A DNA stretch of 64,000 nt. Origin: Hylemonella sp. (lineage in GTDB: Bacteria > Pseudomonadota > Gammaproteobacteria > Burkholderiales > Burkholderiaceae_C). The translations under genes and the position numbers were made by a program. Below, one piece after another: positions 28,981 to 38,176 of the stretch. Below the pieces are notes generated by a model, which was given only the letters and a program-made list of their open reading frames with translations, was not told the DNA's origin and did not search any database. The stretch lies in contig JAUXVI010000007.1 of NCBI GenBank assembly GCA_030680575.1, positions 1 to 64,000 of the forward strand, written 5' to 3'. The stretch's first letter is position 1. Every line of letters begins with the position of its first letter.

Positions 28981-31679
28981 AGCACCACGTTGACCAGGCG
29001 TCCCGGCACCACGATGACGCGCTTGATCGGCGCACCATCCGCCTGTTTGACCACCGGTTCGCTGGCGACGGCCAGCGCCTCGATCGCCTCCTTGCTGGCC
29101 CCGGCCGGCACCAGCACCGCGCCGCGATGTTTGCCGTTGATCTGCAGCACGAGTTCGATCTCGTCCTGTTGCAGCGCGCTCTCGTCGGCCTGCGGCCAGG
29201 GTGCGTCGAGCAGGTCACCCAGGACACCGGCATAACCGAGTTCACTCCACAACTGATGCGTCAGGTGAGGTGTAGCCGGGTAAATGCAGCGCAACAGGAT
29301 GCCGAAGCCCTCAAACAGCGCCACCACGGCGCCCGCGCCATCCATGGCCTTGAAGTCTTCCAGCGCATTGAGCAGCTTCATGGCACCGGAAACCACGGTG
29401 TTGTACTGCATGCGCTGGTAGTCGTAGTCGATCTGCTTCAGCACAGTGTGGATTTCCAGCCGAAGGGCCTTGGCCTCCTTGCCGAATTCCACATCTTTCA
29501 GGCTCTTGGCCCCCGCCACACTGGCGTCAGCCGCTACTGAATCGATAGCAGACAGCTTGACACCGAAATTCCAGACGCGGCGCAGGAAGCGGTAACTGCC
29601 TTCCACCGCGGCGTCATTCCATTCCAGCGTGGCCTCGGGCGGCGCGGTGAACATGGTGTACAGGCGCGCGGTATCGGCGCCGTATTTCTCGATCAGCTCC
29701 TGCGGGTCGACGCCGTTGTTCTTGGACTTGGACATGGTGCCCACGCCCTCGTAGTCAATGACCGTGCCCACCGGCAAATCACCGACCGCGTTCTTCAGCT
29801 TGGCACCGACGATCTTGCCGCCTTCATCGAGCACATGCTCGACGTCATGCGGCCAGAAGTATTCCTTGCCGCCCTTCTCGGTGCGGCGCGAGTAGATGTG
29901 GTTGAGCACCATGCCCTGCGTCAAGAGCTTGGTGAAAGGCTCGTCGACCTTGACCAGCCCCAGGTCGCGCATGACCTTGGTCCAGAAACGTGCGTACAGC
30001 AGGTGCAGGATGGCGTGCTCGATGCCGCCGATGTACTGGTCCATCGGCATCCAGTAGTTGGCACCCTCGGCCACCATCTGCTCCGGATTCTTCGGATCGC
30101 AGTAGCGCATGAAATACCAGGACGAATCCACGAAGGTGTCCATGGTGTCGGTCTCGCGCCGTGCCGGCTTGCCGCAGCAAGGGCAGTCGACCTTGAGGAA
30201 GGCCTCGCATTTGTTGAGCGGGTTCCCCGAGCCATCAGGCACCAGGTCTTGCGGCAGCACCACCGGCAGGTCCTTCTCCGGCACCGGCACCGAACCGCAG
30301 CTGTCGCAATGGATGATCGGGATCGGCGTGCCCCAGTAACGCTGGCGCGAGATACCCCAGTCGCGCAAGCGCCAGGTGGTTTTCTTCTCGCCCAGAGCGC
30401 GCGTCTGCAGTGCATGGGCCACCGCATTAACGGCTTCCTGGTAGCCCAAACCGCTGAAGCTGTCGGAGTTGATGGTCACGCCGTTCTGCTTGTCGGCATA
30501 CCACTCCTGCCACTGGTGGTAGTCATAGTCCTGGCCGTCGACATCGATCACCTGACGGATCGGAAGACCGTACTTGAGTGCAAAAGCAAAGTCGCGCTCG
30601 TCGTGCGCCGGCACGCCCATGACGGCGCCATCGCCGTAGCTCATCAGCACGTAGTTGCCGACCCAGACCTCCACCTGCTCGTCGTTCAGCGGGTGCTTGA
30701 CGAACAGGCCCGTGGGCATGCCCTCTTTTTCTTTCACCGCCAGCTCGGCCTCGGTGGTGCCGCCCTTTTGGCACTCGTCGATAAAGGCGGCGAGTTTCGG
30801 ATTCGACCTGGCCGCGTGCTGGGCCAGCGGGTGCTCCGGCGCCACGGCGCAGAAGGTCACGCCCATGATGGTGTCGGCACGGGTGGTGAAGACATACATC
30901 TTGCCGTCGCCAATGAGCTGCCCGTCCTCGCCCTGGATCTCGTGCGTGAAGGCAAAACGCACGCCTTCACTTCGGCCGATCCAGTTCTCCTGCATCAGGC
31001 GCACACGCTCGGGCCAGCCGTTGAGCGTGGCTTTCTCGTTGCCCATCTGCACGTGGTCCAGCAACTCCTGCGCGTAGTCAGTGATCTTCAGGTAGTAACC
31101 CGGGATCTCGCGCTTTTCCACCAGCGCACCGGTACGCCAGCCGCGGCCGTCGATCACCTGCTCGTTGGCCAACACGGTCTGGTCCACCGGGTCCCAGTTG
31201 ACGACCTGGGTCTTGCGGTAGGCAATGCCCTTCTCCAGCATCTTGAGAAACAGCCACTGGTTCCACTTGTAATAGGAGGGGTCGCAGGTGGCGACCTCAC
31301 GGCTCCAGTCGATGGCCAAGCCCATGGCCTGCATCTGACCCTTCATGTAGGCGATGTTCTCGTAGGTCCACTTGGCCGGCGGCACGCCGTTCTTCAGCGC
31401 GGCGTTTTCGGCTGGCAGACCAAAGGCATCCCAGCCCATGGGCATCAGCACGTTGTAGCCGTTCATGCGCAGGTAGCGCGTGAGCATGTCGTTGATGGTG
31501 TAGTTGCGCACGTGGCCCATGTGCAGCTTGCCGCTCGGGTACGGCAGCATGGAGCAGGCGTAGAACTTCTTGCGGCCGGCCTCTTCCGTCACCCGATAGG
31601 CGTCGCGCGCCACCCAGTGGCTGTGAGCCGCTTTCTCAACGTCGAGATGGTTGTATTTGTCTTGCATTTGGGAGTTCAC
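28977..31679 (-). CDS. leuS: Leucyl-tRNA synthetase
   Basis: 900 aa from a GTG at 31679 ([10 protein letters not shown]); an ATG four codons in (31667) is the alternative. Class I signatures: HMGH ([13 protein letters not shown]) and KMSKS seen here as TMSKSKNNG near 650. An editing CP1 domain lies at about 230-420 and a zinc-type insert at [15 protein letters not shown] and CPCC. A segment near residue 710-720 ([11 protein letters not shown]) is coded by DNA resembling the start of repeat family A. Confidence 0.96.
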   Translation of the reverse strand: MNSQMQDKYNHLDVEKAAHSHWVARDAYRVTEEAGRKKFYACSMLPYPSGKLHMGHVRNYTINDMLTRYLRMNGYNVLMPMGWDAFGLPAENAALKNGVPPAKWTYENIAYMKGQMQAMGLAIDWSREVATCDPSYYKWNQWLFLKMLEKGIAYRKTQVVNWDPVDQTVLANEQVIDGRGWRTGALVEKREIPGYYLKITDYAQELLDHVQMGNEKATLNGWPERVRLMQENWIGRSEGVRFAFTHEIQGEDGQLIGDGKMYVFTTRADTIMGVTFCAVAPEHPLAQHAARSNPKLAAFIDECQKGGTTEAELAVKEKEGMPTGLFVKHPLNDEQVEVWVGNYVLMSYGDGAVMGVPAHDERDFAFALKYGLPIRQVIDVDGQDYDYHQWQEWYADKQNGVTINSDSFSGLGYQEAVNAVAHALQTRALGEKKTTWRLRDWGISRQRYWGTPIPIIHCDSCGSVPVPEKDLPVVLPQDLVPDGSGNPLNKCEAFLKVDCPCCGKPARRETDTMDTFVDSSWYFMRYCDPKNPEQMVAEGANYWMPMDQYIGGIEHAILHLLYARFWTKVMRDLGLVKVDEPFTKLLTQGMVLNHIYSRRTEKGGKEYFWPHDVEHVLDEGGKIVGAKLKNAVGDLPVGTVIDYEGVGTMSKSKNNGVDPQELIEKYGADTARLYTMFTAPPEATLEWNDAAVEGSYRFLRRVWNFGVKLSAIDSVAADASVAGAKSLKDVEFGKEAKALRLEIHTVLKQIDYDYQRMQYNTVVSGAMKLLNALEDFKAMDGAGAVVALFEGFGILLRCIYPATPHLTHQLWSELGYAGVLGDLLDAPWPQADESALQQDEIELVLQINGKHRGAVLVPAGASKEAIEALAVASEPVVKQADGAPIKRVIVVPGRLVNVVL

Positions 31680-31712
31680 TTGGGGCGACGCAGACGTCGC
31701 AACCGCCCCATT

Positions 31713-32123
31713 TTAGGGTTTGGCCACGAAGCCGATGCGGCTCAGGCCGGCTTTGTGGGCGGCATCCAGCACCGCCACCACCCGGCCATAAGGCACGGCT
31801 TCATCAGCACGCAACTGGACTTCAGCCTGCGCATTCTGCCGTCCGACATCCGCCAAGCGCTGCTGCAGCACCTCCAACGCCAGCGGCTGATCCTGGAGAT
31901 AGACCTGGCCGGCAGCGTCGAGCGCGACCTGAACCACTTGCGGCGTCTCCTGCGGCCGGGCCGTCTCGGCTTTTGGCAGGTCCAGGCGGAGCGAGCTGGC
32001 CAAAAGCGGCGCCGTCAGGATGAAAATCACCACCAGCACCAGCATGACGTCGATCAGCGGCGTCATATTGATGTCGCTCATGGGCTGCGGCCCGGTAGTG
32101 CGTTCAAGGCGACCGAATGCCAT
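31713..32123 (-). CDS. exbD: ExbD/TolR-family biopolymer transport protein
   Basis: 136 aa with one membrane segment (about 22-42) bearing the conserved Asp in TPLIDVMLVLVVIF, and a periplasmic domain after it. Works with the ExbB/TolQ-like product of the next gene as a proton-driven motor. No tonB, tolA or pal gene is nearby, so ExbBD versus TolQR assignment rests only on family resemblance. Sits between exbB and leuS. Confidence 0.85.
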   Translation of the reverse strand: MAFGRLERTTGPQPMSDINMTPLIDVMLVLVVIFILTAPLLASSLRLDLPKAETARPQETPQVVQVALDAAGQVYLQDQPLALEVLQQRLADVGRQNAQAEVQLRADEAVPYGRVVAVLDAAHKAGLSRIGFVAKP

Positions 32124-32132
32124 GGACTTGCT

Positions 32133-32780
32133 TCAGGCGGCCGGTTGGCCCAGCAGCAACTCGCGCAGATCGAGGGCAAAACCCTCCAGGTCGGCCTCGA
32201 TCTGGCCCACCAGCCGACCCAGCACGTTGTAGGCCAGCACCGCCGGAATGGCCACGGCCAGGCCGGCGGCCGTCATGATGAGCGCCTCGCCCACCGGGCC
32301 GGCAATGCGTTCAATGGTGATCTGGCCGGCGCTGGCCATGCCGGCCAAGGCATGGTAGATGCCCCAGACTGTGCCCAGCAGGCCGACAAAAGGCGCGGTG
32401 GAGCCCACCGTGGCCAGCAACACCTGGCCGAACTGCAGACGGCGCAGCACACCGTGCAGGGCATCACGCAGCACACGCGTGAGCTGTTGCGAGCGCTCGC
32501 CGGCGGCGGCCAGCGTGCCGGCAGCCTGCACCTGCGTGGCCTCGATCAACGGTAGCAACAGGGCTTCGCGGTCGAAGGCGCCGACCTTCAGCCGCGCCTC
32601 CTCCATCGAGCCCGCCTGCCAGAACGCTGCCGTGGCCCGCACCAGGTCGCGGCCAACGCGCCGCAACAGCCAGCCTTTCCAGAGGATCACCACCCAGCTG
32701 GCGACCGACATGACCAGCAGCAGCAGCGCCACCCCCCGGCTGATGGCATCACCTTGCAGAAAGAGCTGGGGAAAACTCAT
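32133..32780 (-). CDS. exbB: MotA/TolQ/ExbB proton channel family protein
   Basis: 215 aa with three membrane segments; the conserved [21 protein letters not shown] region (about 120-140) is diagnostic. Forms the stator channel with the adjacent ExbD-like protein. Overlaps dapB by 4 bases, giving dapB-exbB-exbD-leuS in one direction. Confidence 0.88.
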   Translation of the reverse strand: MSFPQLFLQGDAISRGVALLLLVMSVASWVVILWKGWLLRRVGRDLVRATAAFWQAGSMEEARLKVGAFDREALLLPLIEATQVQAAGTLAAAGERSQQLTRVLRDALHGVLRRLQFGQVLLATVGSTAPFVGLLGTVWGIYHALAGMASAGQITIERIAGPVGEALIMTAAGLAVAIPAVLAYNVLGRLVGQIEADLEGFALDLRELLLGQPAA

Positions 32781-33592
32781 TTGAGGCCCAGCACGTCGAA
32801 CATGTCATACAGGCCGGCCTTGCGGTCGGCCAGGAAGCTCACCGCACGCAGGCTGCCCTGGGCGTAGGTGACGCGGCTGGACGATTTGTGCGTGATCTCG
32901 ATGCGCTCGCCGATGCCGGCGAACAGCACGGTGTGATCGCCCACGATGTCGCCGCCGCGGATGGTGGCAAAGCCGATGGAGGACGGGTCGCGTTCGCCGG
33001 TCACGCCCTCACGCGCGTAGACCGCGCAGTCCTTCAGGTCGCGCCCCAGTGCGCCGGCGATCACCTCGCCCATCTTGAGCGCCGTGCCCGACGGGGCATC
33101 GACCTTATGACGGTGGTGCGCTTCGATCACCTCGATGTCGTAGCCCGTGGACAGGGCCTTGGCCGCCATCTCCAGCAATTTCAGCGTGACGTTCACGCCC
33201 ACGCTCATATTGGGTGACATCATGATGGCAATGTCTTTGGATGCCGCTGCGATCTCGGCCTTTTGCGCCTCAGAAAAGCCGGTGGTGCCGATCACCATGT
33301 TCACGCCCAGCTCACGGCAGACCTTCAGGTGTGCCATCGTGCCTTCCGGGCGGGTGAAGTCGATCAAGGTCCGGGCGCCCTGCAGTCCGGTCTTGAGGTC
33401 CGCTGTGATGGCGACGTCGCTGGCATGGCCGAGGAAGGCGGAGGCATCGTTGCCGATGGCCGGGCTGGCGGCCACATCCAGGGCGCCGGCGAGCACGCAG
33501 TCATCGGCCGCCTGCACGGCCTCGATCAGCATGCGTCCCATGCGTCCGGAGGCACCGGCGATGGCAATCTTGTGAGCGTTCTGGGCAGTCAT
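32777..33592 (-). CDS. dapB: 4-hydroxy-tetrahydrodipicolinate reductase
   Basis: 271 aa. NAD(P)H-binding [15 protein letters not shown] at the N-terminus and the substrate/catalytic [18 protein letters not shown] motif (about 158). Reduces the cyclic product of DapA in lysine and diaminopimelate synthesis. Upstream gene is bamE, 18 bases away. Confidence 0.95.
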   Translation of the reverse strand: MTAQNAHKIAIAGASGRMGRMLIEAVQAADDCVLAGALDVAASPAIGNDASAFLGHASDVAITADLKTGLQGARTLIDFTRPEGTMAHLKVCRELGVNMVIGTTGFSEAQKAEIAAASKDIAIMMSPNMSVGVNVTLKLLEMAAKALSTGYDIEVIEAHHRHKVDAPSGTALKMGEVIAGALGRDLKDCAVYAREGVTGERDPSSIGFATIRGGDIVGDHTVLFAGIGERIEITHKSSSRVTYAQGSLRAVSFLADRKAGLYDMFDVLGLK

Positions 33593-33610
33593 GATGGCAA
33601 TGGATAAGCT

Positions 33611-34165
33611 TTAACGGGCGGCCGGCTCAAGCGGCGGGTAGTTCGCCGGCAGGGGCGGCAGGGGCTTGGACTCGGACGCCTTGACCGGTGCCGGGAACTT
33701 TTCCAGGCTCTCGGGTGTAGCCTCCAGCACTGGCACCTTGGCCGGCGCACTGTTACCTTCCAGCGAGGCGGCGAACTCGCTCTCGGTCGGCAGGTTGCCA
33801 TCGGCCTCGAAGCGCTCCAGCAGATCGCCCTTGAAGAACACGGTGACACGACGCGACAGCGGCTCCGAGCCCTGGCGACGGAAAGTGAACACATAGTCCC
33901 AACGGTCGGCGTGGAACACGCTGGCCAGCAATGGCGTGCCCAGGATGTCGCGCACCTGGATGCGGCTCATGCCGGGGCGCAGCACCGCCACCTGCTCGCG
34001 CGTCACCACATTGCCCTGCACCACGCTGACACGGTAGGGTTGGAAAACTTCTGTCAGGCGGTTGCCCGTCCCGTTCGTGCTGCTGCAAGCAGCCAGCCCG
34101 GCACAGGCAACGCCAATGGCTAAAACCAGCCCCAGCCGGGGGACGTCGCAGTGAAAATCGGACAT
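33611..34165 (-). CDS. bamE: Outer membrane protein assembly factor BamE
   Basis: 184 aa from ATG 34165. Lipoprotein signal with lipobox LAAC (Cys about 26), then the SmpA/OmlA fold: QGNVVTREQVAVLRPGMSRIQVRDILGTPLL and DRWDYVFTFRR. The C-terminal 70 residues form a Pro/Glu-rich tail absent from short homologues. Part of the BAM complex. Divergent from fur, the common arrangement in this order. Confidence 0.92.
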   Translation of the reverse strand: MSDFHCDVPRLGLVLAIGVACAGLAACSSTNGTGNRLTEVFQPYRVSVVQGNVVTREQVAVLRPGMSRIQVRDILGTPLLASVFHADRWDYVFTFRRQGSEPLSRRVTVFFKGDLLERFEADGNLPTESEFAASLEGNSAPAKVPVLEATPESLEKFPAPVKASESKPLPPLPANYPPLEPAAR

Positions 34166-34251
34166 GAGTCGAGGTGTAGCGATATGATCGGCCCATTGTA
34201 GCGGTTGAGCCTGTCGCCGCAGCCCCACCGTCCGCGCAAGAAAGACCTCAG

Positions 34252-34680
34252 ATGAACAGCATTGAAGAACTCAAAAGCACCGGTCTCAAAGCCACCGTGC
34301 CCCGACTCAAGGTGTTGGAAATCTTCCAGAAGGGCGCCCAACGCCACATGACGGCGGAAGACGTGTTCCGCGTCCTGCTGCAGGACCGTTCCGACGTTGG
34401 CCTGGCCACGGTGTACCGGGTGCTGACGCAATTCGAGCAGGCCGGCATCCTGACGCGCAGCAACTTTGAGGGCGGGAAAGCCGTCTATGAGCTCAACGAA
34501 GGCCAGCACCATGACCACCTGGTCTGCCTGGACTGCGGCAAGGTAGAGGAATTTTTCGACGCCGAGATCGAGAGCCGGCAGAATGCCGTGGCCAAGGCCA
34601 AGGGTTTTGCCATTGCGGACCATGCGCTGAGCCTGTACGCCCACTGCACCAAGGACGCCTGCCCCAACCGGGGGAGATAA
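34252..34680 (+). CDS. fur: Ferric uptake regulator Fur
   Basis: 142 aa. Winged helix at about 1-85 ([15 protein letters not shown], the [19 protein letters not shown] recognition region), metal sites in [16 protein letters not shown] and a final CTKDAC cysteine pair. Fe(II)-dependent repressor of iron uptake. Divergent from bamE with an 86-base shared upstream region. Confidence 0.95.
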   Translation: MNSIEELKSTGLKATVPRLKVLEIFQKGAQRHMTAEDVFRVLLQDRSDVGLATVYRVLTQFEQAGILTRSNFEGGKAVYELNEGQHHDHLVCLDCGKVEEFFDAEIESRQNAVAKAKGFAIADHALSLYAHCTKDACPNRGR

Positions 34681-34723
34681 GCTCCCCCACGCTTGCGCAC
34701 TGCGTGCAGCCGCCGACTTCCGG

Positions 34724-35674
34724 CTAGTTGGCTTCGCCCATGGCCTTGTGATGGCGCTCGACGAATTCCTGGTAGGTATCGATGCCGCGCAACTGCAAAA
34801 TGGTGTTGCGCACCGCAGCCTCCACCAGCACCGCCAGGTTGCGGCCCGCCACCACCTGGATCACCACCTTGCGCACGGGAATACCCAGCACATCCTGCGT
34901 CAGCGGCTCGTAGGGAATGCGTTCGTAGTCACGCTCCAGTGTCTCGCGCCGCACCAGGTGCACGATCAGCTTGAGCCGCATCTTGCGCCGCACGGCCGTT
35001 TCACCAAAAATGGCCTTGATGTCGAGCAGGCCGATGCCGCGCACCTCCAGCAGGTTGCGCAGCAGTTCCGGGCAGCGCCCTTCGATCGTGGCCTGATTGA
35101 TGCGGTAGAGATCGACCGCATCGTCGGCCACCAGACCGTGGCCGCGTGAAATCAGTTCCAGGCCGAGCTCGCTCTTGCCCAGACCCGACTCACCCGTGAT
35201 CAGCACCCCCAAGCCCAGAATATCCATCAGCACGCCGTGCATGGAGGTGCGGTCGGCAAAGTGCTTGGACAGATAGCTGCGCAACACGTCGATCACATAG
35301 GCCGACGAATCCGGCGTGGCAAACATCGGGATCTGCGCCTGCTCACACATCGCGATCAGTCCCGGCGGCGCTGCCTGGCCGTCGGCCAGCACCAGCACAG
35401 GCGGCTCCAGCGTCGTGATGCGCGTGACCCGACGTTCGCAATCACCCGGGGTCGCATTGGTCAGGTAGGCGACCTCGCGTTCGCCCAGCACCTGCACGCG
35501 GTAAGGATGGATGTAATTGAGGTAACCCACCAGGTCGGCCCCGGAGCGGGCAGCGCGTACGGCGACCTCATCAAAGCGGCGTTCGGAAGCGCCGAGACCG
35601 GCCACCCACTCCCACCGCAGGCGGTGGCGGAACTCCTCGAACATGACCTCAGCGCTGACAACGGTAGGTCTCAT
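34724..35674 (-). CDS. hprK: HPr kinase/phosphorylase
   Basis: 316 aa. Walker A in [20 protein letters not shown] (about 150-170), then [13 protein letters not shown] and the HPrK signature [10 protein letters not shown]. Phosphorylates a serine of HPr-type proteins; in betaproteobacteria it works with the nitrogen PTS rather than sugar PTS. Follows ptsN by 15 bases. Confidence 0.95.
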   Translation of the reverse strand: MRPTVVSAEVMFEEFRHRLRWEWVAGLGASERRFDEVAVRAARSGADLVGYLNYIHPYRVQVLGEREVAYLTNATPGDCERRVTRITTLEPPVLVLADGQAAPPGLIAMCEQAQIPMFATPDSSAYVIDVLRSYLSKHFADRTSMHGVLMDILGLGVLITGESGLGKSELGLELISRGHGLVADDAVDLYRINQATIEGRCPELLRNLLEVRGIGLLDIKAIFGETAVRRKMRLKLIVHLVRRETLERDYERIPYEPLTQDVLGIPVRKVVIQVVAGRNLAVLVEAAVRNTILQLRGIDTYQEFVERHHKAMGEAN

Positions 35675-35689
35675 GTCAGGTGACCCGGC

Positions 35690-36160
35690 TCAGGAAGCAA
35701 GTTGGGCCGACTGCCAGGCGGCAATCAGGCCATGTAACTCTTCGGCACTGGCGCTGGCATTGAGCTGGACACGCAAGGCGGCGTCGCTCAGCAACTCGGC
35801 GATTTCGGAAAGAATTTCCAGGTGTTTTTGCGTCGCCGCCTCCGGCACCAGCAAAAAGATCAACAGGCTGACCGGCTGCTCGTCCGGCGCATCAAAGCCG
35901 ATGGGTTGAGCCAACTGCAGCACCGCCGCCATCGGCGACTTCAACCCCTTGATGCGGCCGTGCGGAATGGCCACGCCATGCCCCAGCCCCGTGGAGCCCA
36001 ATCGCTCGCGCGCAAACAGGCTGTCCGTCACCAAGGCACGGCTGAGGCCATGCAAGTTTTCGAACAGCAGCCCCACTTCTTCGAAGGCTCTTTTCTTGCT
36101 GGTGGCATCAACATGCACCAGCACTTGCGAAACGGGCAGGATGGACGAAAGACGGTTCAT
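35690..36160 (-). CDS. ptsN: PTS IIA-like nitrogen-regulatory protein PtsN
   Basis: 156 aa. Single EIIA-Ntr domain with the phosphorylated histidine in GHGVAIPHGRI (about residue 67). Regulates potassium transport and nitrogen or carbon responses by its phosphorylation state. hpf-ptsN-hprK order is conserved, but rpoN, which often precedes hpf, is missing here. Confidence 0.94.
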   Translation of the reverse strand: MNRLSSILPVSQVLVHVDATSKKRAFEEVGLLFENLHGLSRALVTDSLFARERLGSTGLGHGVAIPHGRIKGLKSPMAAVLQLAQPIGFDAPDEQPVSLLIFLLVPEAATQKHLEILSEIAELLSDAALRVQLNASASAEELHGLIAAWQSAQLAS

Positions 36161-36193
36161 GATGGTCGGGAGGCCAGATTATGCACACAAAAA

Positions 36194-36216
36194 AGCCGCG
36201 GGGGTAACCCGCGGCT
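36194..36216 (-). terminator. Rho-independent terminator downstream of hpf
   Basis: AGCCGCGGG and CCCGCGGCT form a 9-bp stem with a 5-base loop, followed on the minus strand by six T residues. It lies between hpf and ptsN, so part of the hpf transcripts should stop before ptsN. Confidence 0.85.
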
Positions 36217-36239
36217 GGTGCCTGGATGCAAGTGCAAAT

Positions 36240-36569
36240 TTACATCATGCGCTTGGCGGCTTCATGGTGGTGGTCTTGCAGGCGGTCCTTGTGTCGTACC
36301 ACCTGGCGATCGAGCTTGTCGACCAACTCGTCCACCGCTGCGTACAGGTCCTCATGGGAGCTTTCCGCAAACAGGTCGTTGCCTTTGACGTGGATATTGC
36401 ATTCGGCGCGCTGCCGTTTTTCCTTCTCCTTCTGCTTTTCAACCGTCAACAGCACCTTGACATCGACAACCTGGTCAAAGTGCCGGGTAATTCGATCAAG
36501 CTTGGTCGTGACATAACTGCGCAGGGCAGGGGTGACTTCGAGGTGATGACCGCTGATCGTCAAGTTCAT
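36240..36569 (-). CDS. hpf: Ribosome hibernation promoting factor
   Basis: 109 aa, short-type HPF: starts [20 protein letters not shown] and ends with the charged [22 protein letters not shown] block. Binds the 30S decoding region in stationary phase. The start is fixed by a strong AGGAGG-type site seven bases upstream. Upstream is a long region shared with divergent corA. Confidence 0.93.
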   Translation of the reverse strand: MNLTISGHHLEVTPALRSYVTTKLDRITRHFDQVVDVKVLLTVEKQKEKEKRQRAECNIHVKGNDLFAESSHEDLYAAVDELVDKLDRQVVRHKDRLQDHHHEAAKRMM

Positions 36570-36938
36570 GAGTAGCCTCCTGTTGCTCTCGGGATTGAAC
36601 AGTTGTCAGCAGGGCCAAGCTCGTCAACGACATCGGGCTTGTACCCTGCAGACGCTTTCACTATGCGCCCGGGTGACGGGAAAAGCAATCCCCTTTGATT
36701 GAGGAAAAGCAAGGTTTTTCCCTCTGTCAGCACGTGCATTTCCCCTATGTCGCCGAAGGACTTGCCAATGACCAAGACATGCCGGCACAATGCTTGAGTT
36801 CGGTGCTCAGCCGTCCCGCCAAGCGCCGCCGCTTCGCGCACACCCTGCCCCTTTTCCCTGTCCCACACCAGCCTGCGCTGGACTGTTGCGCGCGTCTGAC
36901 GTGACCGCCTTGTTTTCACCCAGGCAAAGCGCTGCCAA
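36570..36938. other. Non-coding gap upstream of hpf
   Basis: About 370 bases without a supported gene. It holds the hpf ribosome-binding site and, presumably, the hpf promoter. A 129-codon minus-strand frame (36566-36955) spans it and overlaps the hpf start by 4 bases, but its composition (Arg/Gly-rich, no motif) does not look like protein. I found no convincing sigma-54 site. Confidence 0.5.
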
Positions 36939-36947
36939 TGCGATAAT
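36939..36947 (+). promoter_or_regulatory. Extended -10 element for corA
   Basis: TGCGATAAT is a good extended -10 (TGn plus GATAAT, 5/6 to TATAAT). No clear -35 at 17 bases. It would start transcription near 36954, giving a leader of about 130 bases. Confidence 0.45.
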
Positions 36948-36953
36948 TCGGCC

Positions 36954-37083
36954 ATCGAAATTTCGGAGATCGCTCCTTGGAAACCTGCCCTAGTCGGTAG
37001 CTTTCAACTCCCTCATCGGCATCAGGGGTTGAAAGCGAAACCCCGACCCCCTGCCAGATGCAACACCACAGAGGGAGTGAGCC
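36954..37083 (+). promoter_or_regulatory. Structured corA leader with alternative SD-sequestering helices
   Basis: The segment ACTCCCTC at 37007-37014 is perfectly complementary to the corA ribosome-binding region GAGGGAGT at 37071-37078. The same strand also belongs to GCTTTCAACTCCC (37000-37012), which can instead pair with GGGGTTGAAAGC (37025-37036) using a single bulged T. GGGGTT (37025-37030) has a third option in AACCCC (37039-37044), and GTCGG (36993-36997) pairs with CCGAC (37043-37047). A small GGAG/CTCC hairpin lies at 36965-36976. Mutually exclusive helices that hide or free the start site are the hallmark of a translational switch. I do not recognise it as a known riboswitch class; the ligand could be Mg2+ or another divalent ion. 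Confidence 0.55.
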
Positions 37084-38070
37084 ATGCTCAACATCTTTAC
37101 GCTCGCCAATGGCCGTCTCTTTCAGGAAGAGATCGAGTCTTTGGAAGAGCTCTCCAGATTCCAACCGATCTGGGTCGACCTGGAGTCGCCCACCGTCGAA
37201 GAGAAACGCTGGGTCAAACAGTACTACGGCCTGTCCATTCCGGAAGACGCGATGGACGAGGACATCGAGGAATCCGCCCGCTTCTACGAAGAGGACAACG
37301 GCGAGCTGCACATCCGCAGCGACTTCCTGATCGCCGACGAGGACGAGCCGCGCACGGTGCGCGTGGCCTTCATCCTCAACCTGATGAACGATGCACTCAA
37401 GAGCAAAGGTGTGCTGTTCTCGATCCACGACGAGGACGTGCCGGTGTTCCGCCTGCTGCGCATGCGCGCGCGCCGGGCCCCCGGCCTGATCGAAGATGCC
37501 AAGGAAGTGCTGCTCAAGCTGTTCGACGCCGACGCCGAGTACTCGGCCGACACGCTGGAAGGCATTTACGACCAGCTGGAGAAAGCCGGCAAGCAGGTGC
37601 TGTCGGGCGACGTGACCGACGCGCTGGCCGGCGAGGTGCTGGGTGCCATCGCCCGGCAGGAGGACCTGAACGGTCGCATCCGCCGCAACGTCATGGACAC
37701 GCGCCGTGCGGTCAGTTTCATGATGCGCAGCAAGATGCTCAACGGCGAACAGTTCGAGGAAGCACGCCAGATCCTGCGCGACATCGACTCGCTGGACTCG
37801 CACACCGCCTTCCTGTTCGACAAGATCAACTTCCTGATGGACGCCACCGTCGGTTTCATCAACAACAACCAGAAAAAGATCATCAAGATCTTCTCGGTCG
37901 CCAGCGTGGCGCTGCTGCCGCCGACGCTGATCGCCAGCCTCTACGGCATGAACTTCCAGCACATGCCCGAGTTGTCGCAGAAATGGGGCTATCCCTATGC
38001 CCTGGCGTTGATGGTGGCCAGTGCGCTGGTGCCAATGTGGTACTTCCGTCGCCGCGGCTGGTTGAAGTGA
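37084..38070 (+). CDS. corA: Magnesium/cobalt transport protein CorA
   Basis: 328 aa. Large N-terminal cytoplasmic domain, a long helix, and two C-terminal membrane segments (about 270-320) with the GMN signature in YGMNFQHMP at the end of TM1. The basic tail RRRGWLK follows TM2. Pentameric Mg2+ channel. Start ATG 37084 is preceded by GAGGGAGTGAGCC. The leader described above may control its translation. Confidence 0.94.
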   Translation: MLNIFTLANGRLFQEEIESLEELSRFQPIWVDLESPTVEEKRWVKQYYGLSIPEDAMDEDIEESARFYEEDNGELHIRSDFLIADEDEPRTVRVAFILNLMNDALKSKGVLFSIHDEDVPVFRLLRMRARRAPGLIEDAKEVLLKLFDADAEYSADTLEGIYDQLEKAGKQVLSGDVTDALAGEVLGAIARQEDLNGRIRRNVMDTRRAVSFMMRSKMLNGEQFEEARQILRDIDSLDSHTAFLFDKINFLMDATVGFINNNQKKIIKIFSVASVALLPPTLIASLYGMNFQHMPELSQKWGYPYALALMVASALVPMWYFRRRGWLK

Positions 38071-38103
38071 AGCACCCCCGTTGACAGCTCACTGCGTGTA
38101 GCT

Positions 38104-38167
38104 GTCCTCCCCCCTCAAGGGGGCAACGCCAGTGGCCCGGCGGAGCCGGTTCCACGGCGTTTCCCGG
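38104..38167 (-). repeat. Repeat B2: inverted 44-bp element with C/G hairpin
   Basis: 38124-38167 is the exact inverse complement of 28350-28393. On its other side lies CCCCCCTCAAGGGGG, a hairpin like that flanking B1, although the bases beyond differ. It sits between the convergent corA and mtnN stops, where it could also stop transcription. A shorter related stretch (CTCCCCC and CACTGCGTG) is at 34681-34710 after fur. Confidence 0.85.
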
Positions 38168-38176
38168 CTGGATTCC

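Noticed and set aside
29835-32555. 906-codon plus-strand frame opposite leuS and exbBD
   Set aside because: Antisense shadow of well-recognised genes; low-complexity His/Gly/Arg-rich product.
36740-36800. Possible sigma-54 promoter (TTGGCA...GGC) upstream of hpf
   Set aside because: Spacing between GG and GC is 11 instead of 10 and the flanking consensus is poor.
36566-36955. 129-codon minus-strand frame ending in a 4-base overlap with hpf
   Set aside because: Arg- and Gly-rich, no motif or family resemblance, and the hpf ribosome-binding site lies within it; reads as non-coding DNA.
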